64,000 nucleotides of DNA, taken from positions 17,873,346 to 17,937,345 of the forward strand of contig NC_066342.1 of NCBI RefSeq assembly GCF_022539315.1. Direction: 5' to 3'. Origin of the DNA: Serinus canaria (lineage: Eukaryota; Chordata; Aves; Passeriformes; Fringillidae). How positions within the stretch are numbered: the first letter of the stretch is position 1; every line of letters begins with the position of its first letter. A program made the position numbers and the translations under genes. The notes under the pieces are model-generated. The model searched no databases. It worked only from the letters and a program-made list of their open reading frames with translations, and was not told where the DNA came from. This document shows positions 34,246 through 44,740 of the stretch, in pieces.

Positions 34246-34545
34246 TAATCAAGTTATAAAAAGCAGCCCAGCTCAGGTCCATGAAGCAGCTTCTGGGCTG
34301 ACTGACAGAAGCTCACAGCCAATGGGAGCTCTCCTAAGATGCAGATATTGTATTGGTTCAGAGTCTGGGGGCACAGAGATAGACCAATGAGCTGTCTCGA
34401 CCCCGGTGTTTTGAATAGGCTATAAAAGGTGCCAGACACAATAAACGATGCTGTTTGCTGATGACCAGAGGGAGTTTTGTTGTGTGTTACATCTCAGACA
34501 TACCAACATCACGGATTCAACTGTAATACGTGGTGACCCCTGCTG
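34246..34545 (+). mobile_element. LTR-like insertion in M integrase
   Basis: This segment interrupts the M integrase between the zinc domain and the catalytic core. It contains CTATAAAAGG (near 34421), ACAATAAACG (near 34439) and a CATACCAACA end near 34508, all in plus orientation. The left end looks truncated and no target-site duplication was confirmed. Confidence 0.55.
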
Positions 34546-34881
34546 GTAAAGGTGCAGCAAGCCTATGACAGTCAGCACAAGAACTGACAATGTCATGAGC
34601 CTCAGTTGGCATTAAATGAAATTGTTTCTGCAGGGTATGTGCACTTTGATGGAAAAAATCATTCAATGCTTTAGCTTGAGCAATCTTGTCAGGCTGAGGC
34701 CCTATCAATGCAGGGTTAGCTAGCTTGTCAGCCCTGGCATTACCTTCTGTTATGAAACCTGGTAAATTGGTGTGACTCCGAATATGCAAGATGTAATACG
34801 TATAAACTTGGGGCTGAATTGCACACCACGAGGTTTTCAATAACTGAAACAAAGCTGCGTTATTGACTTCTTTCAGAAGTG
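34546..34881 (-). pseudogene. pol: M RNase H end and integrase zinc domain
   Basis: The frame reads HIRSHTNLPGFITEGNARAD (RNase H end) into FHQSAHTLQKQFHLMPTEAH and CADCH, the HHCC zinc domain of integrase. The RNase H is split at 34882 by provirus P1. The other half resumes at 42644 in the same frame when P1 and one copy of AACAAT are ignored. Confidence 0.88.
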
Positions 34882-34887
34882 AACAAT

Positions 34888-35590
34888 TGTTGTGGTGTGT
34901 GTTCAGTTCCCAATTGAGTTATCTCCCCTGTTTTGTATTGTTCTCCCCTTTTGTGATGCTTCCCCCAGTTACAACCCTATACCCAGTTCGATGGTTCAGT
35001 CCTGGTTCCCCCTTTCCCTCGAATGGTGTCCTCCCTGTCTGGGCTCGCTGCCAAGCCCTTGTCTCCACCCCCGTTCCCCTAGCAACTGCCCCTTTCGTTA
35101 TATTTTCCCCTCCTCCAGAGCCCTGTTCATCTCCTGAAACCCCCCCATCCTTCCAGAAACTTCTCCCTTCCACAGGGGGTGATTGGGCAGGTGCCCCGAG
35201 CCCCTCCTTTGTTCGAGTATCACTTGTTGCCACCGGTGTCAGTTATGTTGATTCCCCTCCTCAGTTTCCCCCGATTGGTTCTTGTACACCCCTTTATATA
35301 CTGCTGCTCCCCTTTTGTCCTGGTCTTTTCCCGCCGGATTCCCTGGAGACAATGATACATTAAAAACTCTGGACTGCACCAGGCGAGTTAAGACCCTCTT
35401 TTCTCTCTGGCTTCTCCTCCTTGCCGCTCCTTTCGATACTGTTGCTTCTGCCGAAGGCGCTGCCCAGACGTCCCTGACGGATCCGGGTAGTGCCCCCAGC
35501 TGCTAGCTGCTGCTGTGCTCCGAGCTAGCCCCGGCCGCCTTCCCCCCCGCTCGCAGGAGAGTGAAGTGCATTCGATGCAGCGGCGCGGCA
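34888..35590 (+). mobile_element. 5' LTR of young ERVK provirus P1
   Basis: A 703-bp LTR starting TGTTGTGGTGTG and ending GCGCGGCA. It has TATATACTG (near 35294) and ATTAAAAAC (near 35359) and a GC-rich U5. It is almost identical to 41935-42637; I count about eight differences by eye, roughly 1%. It is flanked on the left by AACAAT (34882-34887), which reappears after the 3' LTR. Confidence 0.95.
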
Positions 35591-35593
35591 GTT

Positions 35594-35611
35594 TGGCGCC
35601 CACCGTGCGGC
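35594..35611 (+). other. P1 primer binding site (tRNA-Lys type)
   Basis: TGGCGCCCACCGTGCGGC starts three bases after the 5' LTR. It resembles the TGGCGCCCAACGTGGGGC site for tRNA-Lys(1,2) used by many betaretroviruses, with three changes. Confidence 0.8.
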
Positions 35612-36030
35612 AAGAGAAGACCCCCTCGCCCCGCGGCAGGAGTCAGCAGCCTCGAGAGGAGTTTCGCCTCCTCTTCGTCGTCTGCCGCTTGCTCCATGGT
35701 CGTTAAACTACCCTGCCCGGGGAGCAGACCCCGTTTTAGGGGTAGGGCTCCGGACAGGGATCGGATCGACACCTCCCGCACCCAGGACCCGATCCGGGAT
35801 CGAAGCCGTGGACTTCGGAGTTTTTTTTTCCCCGCTTTCCCGCTAGTCTGGGTGAGTAACTCCAGCTTCCCAACTTCGAGAGTTCCCCCCCCCCCGCCTT
35901 ATCTCCCGGTTTCACCCGGTCGAGTCGAGGTTTCACCCTGGGCTCGGTGAGGTTGGGGCTAGCGGTTGGGGTTTTTTTGTTAGCGTTTTTTTTTCCTTTC
36001 ACTCCTAAAGTTGGTTTTTGTGGGGCAGAG

Positions 36031-37950
36031 ATGGGTTGCAAACTCTCTGTCCCCCAGAAAAGAGTTTATTACCAAGTTGTGGGTACCCTTAAAGGTAGAA
36101 AAGTTAAAATTGTTAAGCGGGAGTTAAAAGACTTCATTATATGGTTGTTCACTCAATTTCCAGAGATCTCCCCCGATTTAGTCAATGAAACAAAATTCTG
36201 GAATTCAGTTGGAGACAAATTAACGCAATTAGAATCTAAAGGGAGATCAAAAAACAAAAAATTACTTTATTGGACCTTCCAAATCATTACAGCTCTTAGA
36301 GAAAAACAGAAATTGAAGGAACAACCACCCCCCCATTCGTGTTCTCCCTACCCCCGTGTCCCAGACCCTTGTCCCACCCCTGCTCTCCCTTAGGAGAGCA
36401 GCTCGCGAGAGCACCGCGCCGGCTTCCTACCACCCGCCGGGCTCTCCTCAGGGCTCCCTGACCCCCCGCCTCCAAAGTCCTGCCAGACTTCGGAGAGCTC
36501 TCTCCAATCCCCCGATCCTTGTTCCCCCGAGTCCCCAGTTGTGCGTCCCAAAGTTAGATTTGCAGTTTCAGAGGGCAGCAGCCCCCAGACCTCTTCACAA
36601 AATGGCTCCCATGGAGCCCAAAATGGCGGCGACCGCATGGCTTTTCCCGCCATCAGTTTTTCTTCTCTCCATAATCCTTTCCTTTCTCCCGCCAACCCTT
36701 TCTCCGCCCCTTCCCATTCCTATAACCCCGCCCCTAATTATGTTAATTCTTCTCCCAATCCCCCGCCTTCCTACACGCCCCTTTCCCCTCCTCCTTCCCA
36801 AGCCCCGCCTTTTGAACACGCCCCTCAGGCGGAGCCAACTCCATCAGCTCCACCTCCTAGCTCCGCCCTGGTTCCCACACCTGACCCCTCCCCTTGGCTT
36901 CCGGGTTCCCACGCCCCGCCTCCCAGTTCCCACGCCCCGACTTCCGGGAGTGGAGATCAAGATGATTCGGATTTTACTGTGCCATCTTTAATAACTGCCG
37001 CTCCTGTTTCTTACCACCAAGAAAGCGTAGGGCCCTCCCGAGCGCAATGGACCCCATTCCCCCATTCCACCATTAAGGAGTTGTGCAAGGCCCAAAGAGA
37101 GTTTTCCCGGGAGAGTGAATACTTCCGGGGACTCCTTCGGGCCTCTTTATTAGAATCTGATGTTGTACCCGCCGACTTGCGGACGCTTTTTTCATGCCTC
37201 CTCAACCCCACCGAATTCTTAGTGTGGGAGGAGGCATGGAAAAAGGGAATCAGGGACATTCTTCCACAATTGTGGGAGAATCCCCAAACTGCCACAACCC
37301 TCGGTGGTGAAACGGTTTTCACCGACCTATTGGTCAGTCTTGGGAATTGGGCCGACGGAGCTTTTCAAGCTAGAGATATCCCCCGTCAAGCGCTTGGGGA
37401 GAGTGCAAAGATGGCCGAACGGGCATTCTTAGTGCTCCGCCCTACTGCCCAAGAGCCCACTTTCACCAAAATTCATCAGGGGCCAAGGGAATCTTTCATT
37501 GTTTTTGTCAAGCATCTCCGCAGGGCAATCGACCATCAAGTCCAAGCGGAGAGCGCTCAACTCGGGATCCTAACAAAATTGGCTAATGCCAATGACAATG
37601 CTGTCTTCAAAGCAATCATCCTCAGCCTTCCCGTCGATCCTCCTCCAACCATCCAATCAATGATCGAAGCTTGCCAGAAAAAGGCACCATCCCTCGCCAA
37701 GGAGGATCCAAAAACTCCACCTCCAAGCCGTCACGGGTTATTCGCAGAAACAACAAATTTCGACAACGATGTGATAGCTGCCCAGCAGCAGCCGACGTCA
37801 CCCAAAAGCAAGAAGCCAAGCCATGGACAGTGCCACCTGTGTGGCGACCCAGAACACTGGATGCCTGACTGCCCCCTGCGAAACCAATTTTATGAATTCA
37901 AGAGGAGGCAGGCAGCATCCACAGCGGGGAGTGAACCGCCAAAAAACTGA
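36031..37950 (+). pseudogene. gag: P1 gag (one internal stop)
   Basis: Gag polyprotein of a betaretrovirus-like ERVK. The ATG at 36031 gives MGCKLSV with a myristoylation-type Gly-2 and a matrix domain to about 36330. An in-frame TAG lies at 36391-36393; the frame is open again to 37950. After the stop comes a long Pro/Ser-rich region with a PPPSY late-domain motif (near 36765). Capsid follows, including the major homology region around QGPRESFIVFVKHL (37480-37520). One CCHC zinc knuckle, CHLCGDPEHWMPDC (37831-37872), completes it. A slippery heptamer lies at the stop. Apart from the amber codon it looks intact. Confidence 0.9.
37941..37947 (+). promoter_or_regulatory. Gag-pro -1 frameshift slippery site
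   Basis: A AAA AAC immediately precedes the gag TGA (37948-37950). This is the classic X XXY YYZ heptamer used for -1 frameshifting in betaretroviruses. The pro frame (minus one relative to gag) is open from here, which supports the assignment. Confidence 0.85.
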
Positions 37951-38810
37951 ATTATGAGCGCATCCCCTCCAGGCGCAATGATACAAATATGGCGGGAAGT
38001 AACATCAATAAAGGGGGGAATTCAGGGAGGGGACCCCAATCCCGCACCTCTACTCTTTCAAACTTTCCAGACACGACACTTTCACCTAAGCAAACTTTAC
38101 CAATTTTGACAACTCCTCTTTGTGCCCTCCCCCACAGGTTGCGTCTCGCGGAGTCCATTACCATCGCAGACTCCAAGTGCCAGCCCGCGATGGTCGAGTT
38201 CCAAGCACCAGGTACCTGGCATCAACGCGGATGTAAGTGTGTTGTCGTAGGAGACACAAAATTCACTCCCCCGGAAATCTCCATCATTCCGGGGGTGCTG
38301 CCGTCCCTCACAGATAAGTTCTCCATAAGTATTATGTGTGTCCATCCACCCATCGTTCTGCCCAAAGGCCAGATTATCGCTCAAGTTATTCCAATTTTCG
38401 AGCAGTGTGAGCGAGAACCCCATGACATTTCATCTCCTTTATTTAATGTTAACTAGTGTCAAACCCTAAACCACGAAAAACCTCGGCTCACCTGCCGTCT
38501 TTCTAAGAATGGGCAGTCGACTAGGGTGAATGGCATGTTAGACACGGGAGCAGATGTGACGATCATCCCCGCAAGGGAATGGCCGTCACAATGGGAATTG
38601 CAAAGCGCTGCTGGGTGAATCCAAGGCGTAGGGGGCTTCCAATTTGCAAAACAGTCAAAGAGCGTAGTACAAATTATGGAGCCAAATGAGCAATTAGCTT
38701 CAGTCCGCCCGTTTGTTTTAGACTATGCGGACCCCCTGTGGGGGAGAGATGTTTTAGCCCAGTGGGGAGCTACAATTAACCTGCCCAACACTCCCCAGGT
38801 TTTTCAGTAG
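37951..38810 (+). pseudogene. pro: P1 pro (dUTPase-like region and protease), two stops
   Basis: The -1 frame after gag first encodes a region resembling the end of retroviral dUTPase (PPIVLPKGQIIAQVIPIFEQ, near 38350-38405), though catalytic motifs are not clear. The protease follows with [17 protein letters not shown], keeping the catalytic DTGA (near 38538), and ends ...NTPQVFQ at 38810. In-frame stops are TAG at 38454-38456 and TGA at 38616-38618. The frame overlaps the beginning of pol by a further -1 shift at a GGTTTTTC run (38798-38805). Confidence 0.8.
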
Positions 38811-41613
38811 CCACCACTGGAGAGCGCCCTACCCACAAATTGACCTGGAAATCAAACAAACCTATTTGGGTAGAGCAGTGGCCGCTCAACAAACAAAAAC
38901 TAAAGGCGCTCTCAGAGCTTGTTGAGGAGCAGCTAAAAAAGGGTAACATCGTGGAGTCCATGTCCCCGTGGAACTCCCCTGTCTTTGTAATCAAAAACCA
39001 AACAAAGACAAATGGCGGCTCCTCCACGACCTCTGCCAAATTAATGACATCATCGAAGATATGGGCGCTCTCCAACCAGGGATGCCGTCCCCAACCATGC
39101 TCCCCCAAAATTGGAATTTAGCCGTCTTGGACATCAAAGACTGTTTTTTCCAAATTCCCCTGCGCCCAGATGACGCCGCACGCTTCGCCTTCACGGTTCC
39201 TGCCATCAACCGTGAAGCCCCAGCGAAGAGGTACCACTGGCGAGTCTTGCCTCAAGGCCTAAAAAATTCACCAGTGATTTGCCAGTGGTACGTCTCTTCC
39301 CTGCTGTCCCCTGTCCGTGAGGCAGCAAAAAATTCAATCATACTACATTACATGGACGACATCTTAGTTTGTGCTCCAAACGACGATACACTTACCCATG
39401 CCCTTGCCCTGACAACCGATGTGTTGACTTCTGCAGGGTTCGAGCTTCAGGAAAGTAAGATCCAAAAGATGCCACCCTGGAAGCACCTCGGTCTGGAAAT
39501 CACTAAGCGGACCATTGTTCCGCAAAAATTGGCTATCAACCCAAAAGTGTCCACTTTAGCGGAGGCCCAGCAACTGTGTGGAGCCTTGAACTGGGTGAGG
39601 CCTTGGCTAGGCATTCCAACAGAAGACCTAGCTCCCCTTTTCAATCTTTTGAAAGGGGGAGAAGAGCTTGGCTCTCTAAGGACCCTTACCCCAGAGGCTG
39701 CAGCAGCCTTAGAAAAGGTACAGCGAACCATCTCACAGAGACAGACACATCGATACCACCCAGATTTGCCATTCAAATTTATCATCTTGGGAAGTTTGCC
39801 ACATCTTCATGGGTTGATTTTTCAGTGGGACAAGTCTGCAAAATCATCTGAGGACCCTGGTTTGAGGGACCCCCTCTTAATCATAGAGTGGGTGTTCCTC
39901 AGCCACCACAGGTCCAAAAGAATGACACGGCCACAAGAGCTGATGGCTGAGTTGATCTGGAAGGCTCGCTTCCGGATCCGGGAACTGGCCGGTGTCGACT
40001 TCACTTGCATACACATTCCCATCCAATTAAAATCTGGCCAGTTGACCAAGGCCATGTTGGAACATCTCCTCATGGAGAATGAAGCCCTCCAATTTGCTCT
40101 GGATTCTTACACCGGACAAATCTCAATTCATAAACAAAACCACAAGCTATTTAATCAGGACAATCAGTTCAAATTATCTCTAAAAAGAATTCAGAGCCGG
40201 AAGCCCTTAAAAGCCTTGACTGTCTTTACTGACGTGTCCGGGGCATCTCACAAGTCCGTAGCGACTTGGAGAGATCCTCAAACTCAGCAATGGGAGACCG
40301 ACGTTACCACCGTTGAGGGATCGCCTCAAATTGCTGAGTTGGCCGCTGTTGTCAGAGTTTTTGAGCGGTTTTCCGAGCCTTTCAATTTGGTAACTGATTC
40401 GGCATACGTAGCCGGTGTGGTGTCCAGAGCGGAGAACGCAGTTCTCCAGGAAGTTTCCAACATGACCCTTTTCAAATTGCTCTCGAGACTCGTAGAGTTG
40501 GTCTCCCGTCGAGAGCACCCATTCTACGTGTTGCATGTGAGGTCTCACACTGACCTCCCGGGGTTCATTGCGGAGGGGAATCGGCGTGCCGATGCCCTGG
40601 CTGCTCCCGTTGAGATGGCCCCGCTCCCTGATGCCTTCCAGCAAGCAAAACTCAGCCACCAGCGATTCCATCAGAATGCGCCCGGCCTGGTCCGTCAATT
40701 CCAACTGACTAGGGACCAGGCAAAGGCGATTGTGGCCACATGCCCACAGTGCCAGTCTTTCCAACTCCCCGCCATCAATGCTGGCGCCAACCCTAGAGGG
40801 CTCAAAAGCTGCGAGCTTTGGCAGATGGATGTCACCCACATCCCTTCCTTTGGCAAGTTCAAGTTTGTACATGTCTCTGTGGATACCTTTTCTGGGGCCG
40901 TGTACGCTTCTGCCCACACAGGAGAGAAGACTGCAGACGTCAAAAAACACCTGCTGCATGCCTTCTCTGTGTTGGGAATCCCTAAAGAAATCAAAACGGA
41001 CAACGGGCCAGGGTACACCTCCAGGGAGTTCCGAAGCTTCCTGCAGGAGTGGGGAGTGAGTCATAAGACCGGCATCCCTTACTCCCCGACAGGGCAAGCC
41101 GTGGTTGAGCGGGCCCACCAGAGCCTCAAACGAACTCTAGAACATCAGAATGGGGCAGTGAAGGTGGAGTCCCCTCAAATCCGACTGGCCAGGGCATTGT
41201 TTACCATCAACTTTCTTAATTGCAGCTTTGAGTGCCTCAACCCGCCCATTGCCAGGCATTTTAACACCCAGACCGCAACCCAGTTCAAGGACAGACCACC
41301 TGTCCTTGTGAAGGACCCTGAAACCTGGAAGGTTGAGGGGCCATTTGACCTGGTAACATGGGGTCGTGGATACGCATGCGTGTCCACCCCCGCCGGGCTC
41401 AAATGGGTCCCCTCAAAGTGGGTAAAACCCTTTCTCCCAGGGAAGGCACGCAAACCAAGCGTCACCCCTCAGGTGACCCAGTCCGCCCTGAGGAGAAAGC
41501 GCAAAGTCCATGTCGTGTCCTGTGTCCCCCAGGCTGAACCATCCACCCCAGAGCCCTCGGTTTTAACTTATTTTCTTCGTTTGTTTCAGTTAGAACCCGA
41601 TTCGCCAGTTTAA
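38790..41613 (+). CDS. pol: P1 pol (RT, RNase H, integrase), nearly intact
   Basis: A long open frame of 881 codons runs from 38968 to 41613. The first about 70 codons (from about 38800, [20 protein letters not shown]) are in the adjacent frame. The two join at a five-A run at 38993-38997, where one base appears to be missing. RT has [13 protein letters not shown] and the intact catalytic HYMDDILV (39346-39369). RNase H has [10 protein letters not shown] (TDGS reads TDVS), [11 protein letters not shown] and [11 protein letters not shown]. Integrase has the HHCC zinc domain ending CPQCQ. Its catalytic core is [18 protein letters not shown] and VVERAHQSL, followed by a C-terminal domain ([20 protein letters not shown]). 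It could be the most recently active pol in the window. Confidence 0.93.
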
Positions 41614-41934
41614 GTTTGTTGCTCCGTTATTCTTATCATTTTTAACCTTTTGTGTGTCATCTTGAGTTTCTCAATGATTTATGAACTGCTCCTCCGTCTT
41701 CTGTCCACCGCCGCACCACAAGTGAACCACGTCTCCCTCCCTCCTGCTACGAGCTCTAACCAAGAGACTTTCTATTATGAGGAGATGCAACCTCTTTCAA
41801 TCTCACCCATTCCTCAATGGTTTGCAGTCTCCAGGCCTACCAACGATGCCAGCGAACAAGCATCGACGAGCTCCGAAATCAGCTTTTAAAGACTCAATTT
41901 TAATTTTGTTTTATCTAAAACAAAAAGAGTGAGA
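41614..41934 (+). other. P1 env-less 3' region with a 79-codon ORF
   Basis: Between the pol stop and the 3' LTR there are only about 320 bases, so env is absent. An ORF at 41650-41889 starts with a hydrophobic MCVILSFSMIYELLLRLLST and continues with Ser/Pro/Thr-rich sequence. It may be a remnant of an env signal peptide fused to its tail, or chance. A purine tract (AAAACAAAAAGAGTGAGA, 41917-41934) leads to the LTR. Confidence 0.7.
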
Positions 41935-42637
41935 TGTTATGGTGTGTGTTCAGTTCCCAATTGAGTTATCTCCCCTGTTTTGTATTGTTCTCCCCTTTTG
42001 TGATGCTTCCCCCTATTACAACCCTATACCCAGTTCGATGGTTCAGTCCTGGTTCCCCCTTTCCCTCGAATGGTGTCCTCCCTGTCTGGGCTCGCTGCCA
42101 AGCCCTTGTCTCCACCCCCGTTCCCCTAGCAACTGCCCCTTTCGTTATATTTTCCCCTCCTCCAGAGCCCTGTTCATCTCCTGAAACCCCCCCATCCTTC
42201 CAGAAACTTCTCCCTTCCACAGGGGGTGATTGGGCAGGTGCCCCGAGCCCCTCCTTTGTTCGAGTATCACTTGTTGCCACCGGTGTCAGTTATGTTGATT
42301 CCCCTCCTCAGTTTCCCCCGATTGGTTCTTGTACACCCCTTTATATACTGCTGCTCCCCTTTTGTCCTGGTCTTTTCCCGCCGGATTCCCTGGAGACAAT
42401 GATACATTAAAAACTCTGGACTGCACCAGGCGAGTTAAGACCCTCTTTTCTCTCTGGCTTCTCCTCCTTGCCGCTCCTTTCGATACTGTTGCTTCTGCCG
42501 AAGGCGCTGCCCAGACATCCCTGACGGATCCGGGTAGTGCCCCTAGCTGCTAGCTGCTGCTGTGCTCCGAGCTAGCCCCGGCCGCCTTCCCCCCCGCTCG
42601 CGGGAGAGTGAAGTGCATTCGACGCAGCAGCGCGGCA
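41935..42637 (+). mobile_element. 3' LTR of P1
   Basis: 703 bp, same length as the 5' LTR, starting TGTTATGGTGTG and ending GCGCGGCA. It is followed by AACAAT (42638-42643), an exact copy of 34882-34887. That gives a 6-bp target-site duplication as expected for an ERVK/beta-type integrase. Low LTR divergence indicates a recent insertion. Confidence 0.95.
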
Positions 42638-42643
42638 AACAAT

Positions 42644-42986
42644 CCAAACATTTGGTTATGTCTGCGACATAAGCAGAATCAGTGACCAAGTTCAGAGGCA
42701 CCTGAGAAATTTTCTGGAATGCCATGGCAACAACCTTTAATTCAACCAACTGGGCCAAGCCTGATTCATGGCCTTCCAGCACTTGCCACCCAGATTCATC
42801 CTTCCAAGTAACAATGGCTTTCCCTATTTTTCCTGAGCCATCAGTGAAGACGGTGGGTCCTTGCATGGGCACATGACTATTTTTTGGCCACAAAGATAGA
42901 TTGGTTAATTTTGCCAACTGCAATAACTTATGACTTGGCAGATTATAGGCAATCTGCCCTGAAAAGTTTTGCAGCACACTTTGCAA
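42644..42986 (-). pseudogene. pol: M RNase H, N-terminal half
   Basis: The minus strand encodes GPTVFTDGSGKIGKAIVTW, a Glu-containing helix and [19 protein letters not shown]. The frame runs directly into the P1 insertion site. The following residues are found on the other side of P1 at 34881, confirming one interrupted gene. Confidence 0.88.
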
Positions 42987-44100
42987 AGGAGCACTGTTAA
43001 TGAAGCTCCATTCAAAGACTTCCTACTCTATTGGAAGAATAATTTTTGTGGGATCAGCTGCCATTAATTCCAAACACCGTTGATGGCATTTGATTATCAA
43101 ATGAGCAATCAATTCAAACAATGTGGGTGCTGTATTTTTTGGTTGATGGGGCAAGAAGACTCATTCCAAAATGTGCAAGGGATCAGACCATTTTTCACTC
43201 CATTGGCCAATGATACCTGTAAGATAAATCTGGATTGGTAATGAAAACAGTGATATCAATGGAAAGATCTACTTGATAAACCTGATGAGCAGAAACAGCT
43301 TGTTGGACTTCCTCCAGCGCTCATCGCCTCTCAGGAGTCAATTTCTGAGGTGAATTCAGGTCAGGGTCCCCCCTTAGAATACTATACAGTGGGGACAATT
43401 GTGTCATGGTTAGCCCTAAATAGGGACGTAACCAACTGATGGTACCCAGCAATTTCTGGGCATCATTCAGAGTCTTCATGGAATCCGTGAATTGCACCTC
43501 TTGATGCTGAATGGTTTGGTCCAGAATTTTGACTCTTAAATATTTCCAAGGAGGGTGATGTTGAACCTTCTCCGGAGCCACTTGCAGCCCATAAGAATGT
43601 AGAGCAGTGAACAGCTGAGGCTGAATCCTCAGCAACTCATCCTGGGTGGATGCTGCCACCAGGATGTCGTCCATGTAGTGATAGCGATATGCGTCAGGAA
43701 ACTGCTTGCAGACTCTGGACAGGGCCCAAGCCACATCCCATTGACAAATAGTCAGGCTGTTTCTACAGCCCTGTGGCAAAACTTTCCATTGATATCTCTG
43801 CGCAGGTTCAGCATTGTTAATTGAAGGCACTGTAAAGGCAAACTTTGGTTTGTCATCAGGATGCAAAGGAATTGTGAAGAAACAATACTTTAAATCAATG
43901 ATCAAAATTTCCCGTCCTGTAGGCAGCATGGTGGGTGAGGGCATGCCAAGCTGTAATGCCCCCATACTTTCTATCACTGCATTAATTTTCTGGACGTCCT
44001 GTAACAGCCTCCATTTCCAGATTTTTTCTTTATCACAAAGACAGGAGTATTCCAGGGACTAGTAGAAGGCTCAATGTGTCCCTGTTGCAATTGTTCCTAA
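42987..44100 (-). pseudogene. pol: M reverse transcriptase
   Basis: RT frame at 43321-43977: LIIDLKYCFFTIPLHPDD, KVLPQGCRNS and an intact catalytic YMDD box in [13 protein letters not shown] (about 43666-43677). The thumb/connection region (42987-43320) is in broken frames, with stops near 43320 and 43025. The N-terminal finger region (44000-44100) lies in a further frame. It is a typical betaretroviral RT with several lesions. Confidence 0.85.
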
Positions 44101-44735
44101 ACTAATTCACGAAGGGAGACCAAATTTTCTTTTGTCAGGGGCCACTGGTTCTCCCAAATGGGTCTGCTCACTAGCCGCCCTAAAGGCAGTGTAGGATACT
44201 TTGCGCCCTTCAGCACAGTGACCCCAATCAAAAATGTGTCCCAATCCGTACCCCCCAGGCTGCCAATACATCCCACCCCTAGAGGTTGATTTGAGCTGCA
44301 GTGACATAGGGCTGAACTGCAACTGTCTGCCCATCTACGTTTTTGATCAGCACAGACCACTGACTTACAAAGGTCTGTGTTGCACCCCCCACCCCTTTGA
44401 TGGCCAAACCTATGGAAACTAAAGGCCATGTAGGAGGCCACGCAGAGAAGGAGATGATTGTCACATCAGCCCCTGTGTTGATCAAACCTCAGAGCTGGAT
44501 CTGAGGTTGGCTGGCACCCGGTAGAATCAGGGTACCTGTCATCTGTGGTCGCTGAGCAGGAATATCTGCAGACCAGAAGACTTGTGGCAGTCCTGTGGAT
44601 CTGAAGCTGCCATCTCCACAAGTCCGCTGGTCAGTCCTGGGGACTCATGACTGAAAAGGCACAAGTTGAGCAATCCGAGTCCCTGCCGGAATAGTGACGG
44701 GGGGGGTGGGTGTGGAAACCATAGCACAAATTTGA
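44101..44735 (-). pseudogene. pro: M pro: dUTPase end and protease
   Basis: Right after the ERVL insertion site the frame completes a dUTPase (ICAMVSTPTPPVTIPAGTRI, 44640-44735). A stop-containing linker follows, then protease with [17 protein letters not shown] (about 44440-44485), where the catalytic Asp of DTGA reads Asn. The Pro-rich end and flap (GVGGATQTF) follow. The dUTPase N-terminal part is on the far side of the ERVL at 54416-54586. Confidence 0.82.
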
Positions 44736-44740
44736 CCTGT

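Noticed and set aside
34530..34545. TGGTGACCCC resembling a tRNA-Trp primer site
   Set aside because: Read on the minus strand it is part of the M integrase coding sequence (Pro-Ala-Gly-Val), so the match is probably coincidental.
34863..35363. 166-codon plus ORF, repeated at 41934-42410
   Set aside because: It lies within the P1 LTR U3 and is present in both LTRs; no known LTR-encoded protein is recognisable and it has no motif.
40207..41118. 303-codon minus-strand ORF
   Set aside because: It is the antisense shadow of the P1 pol gene.
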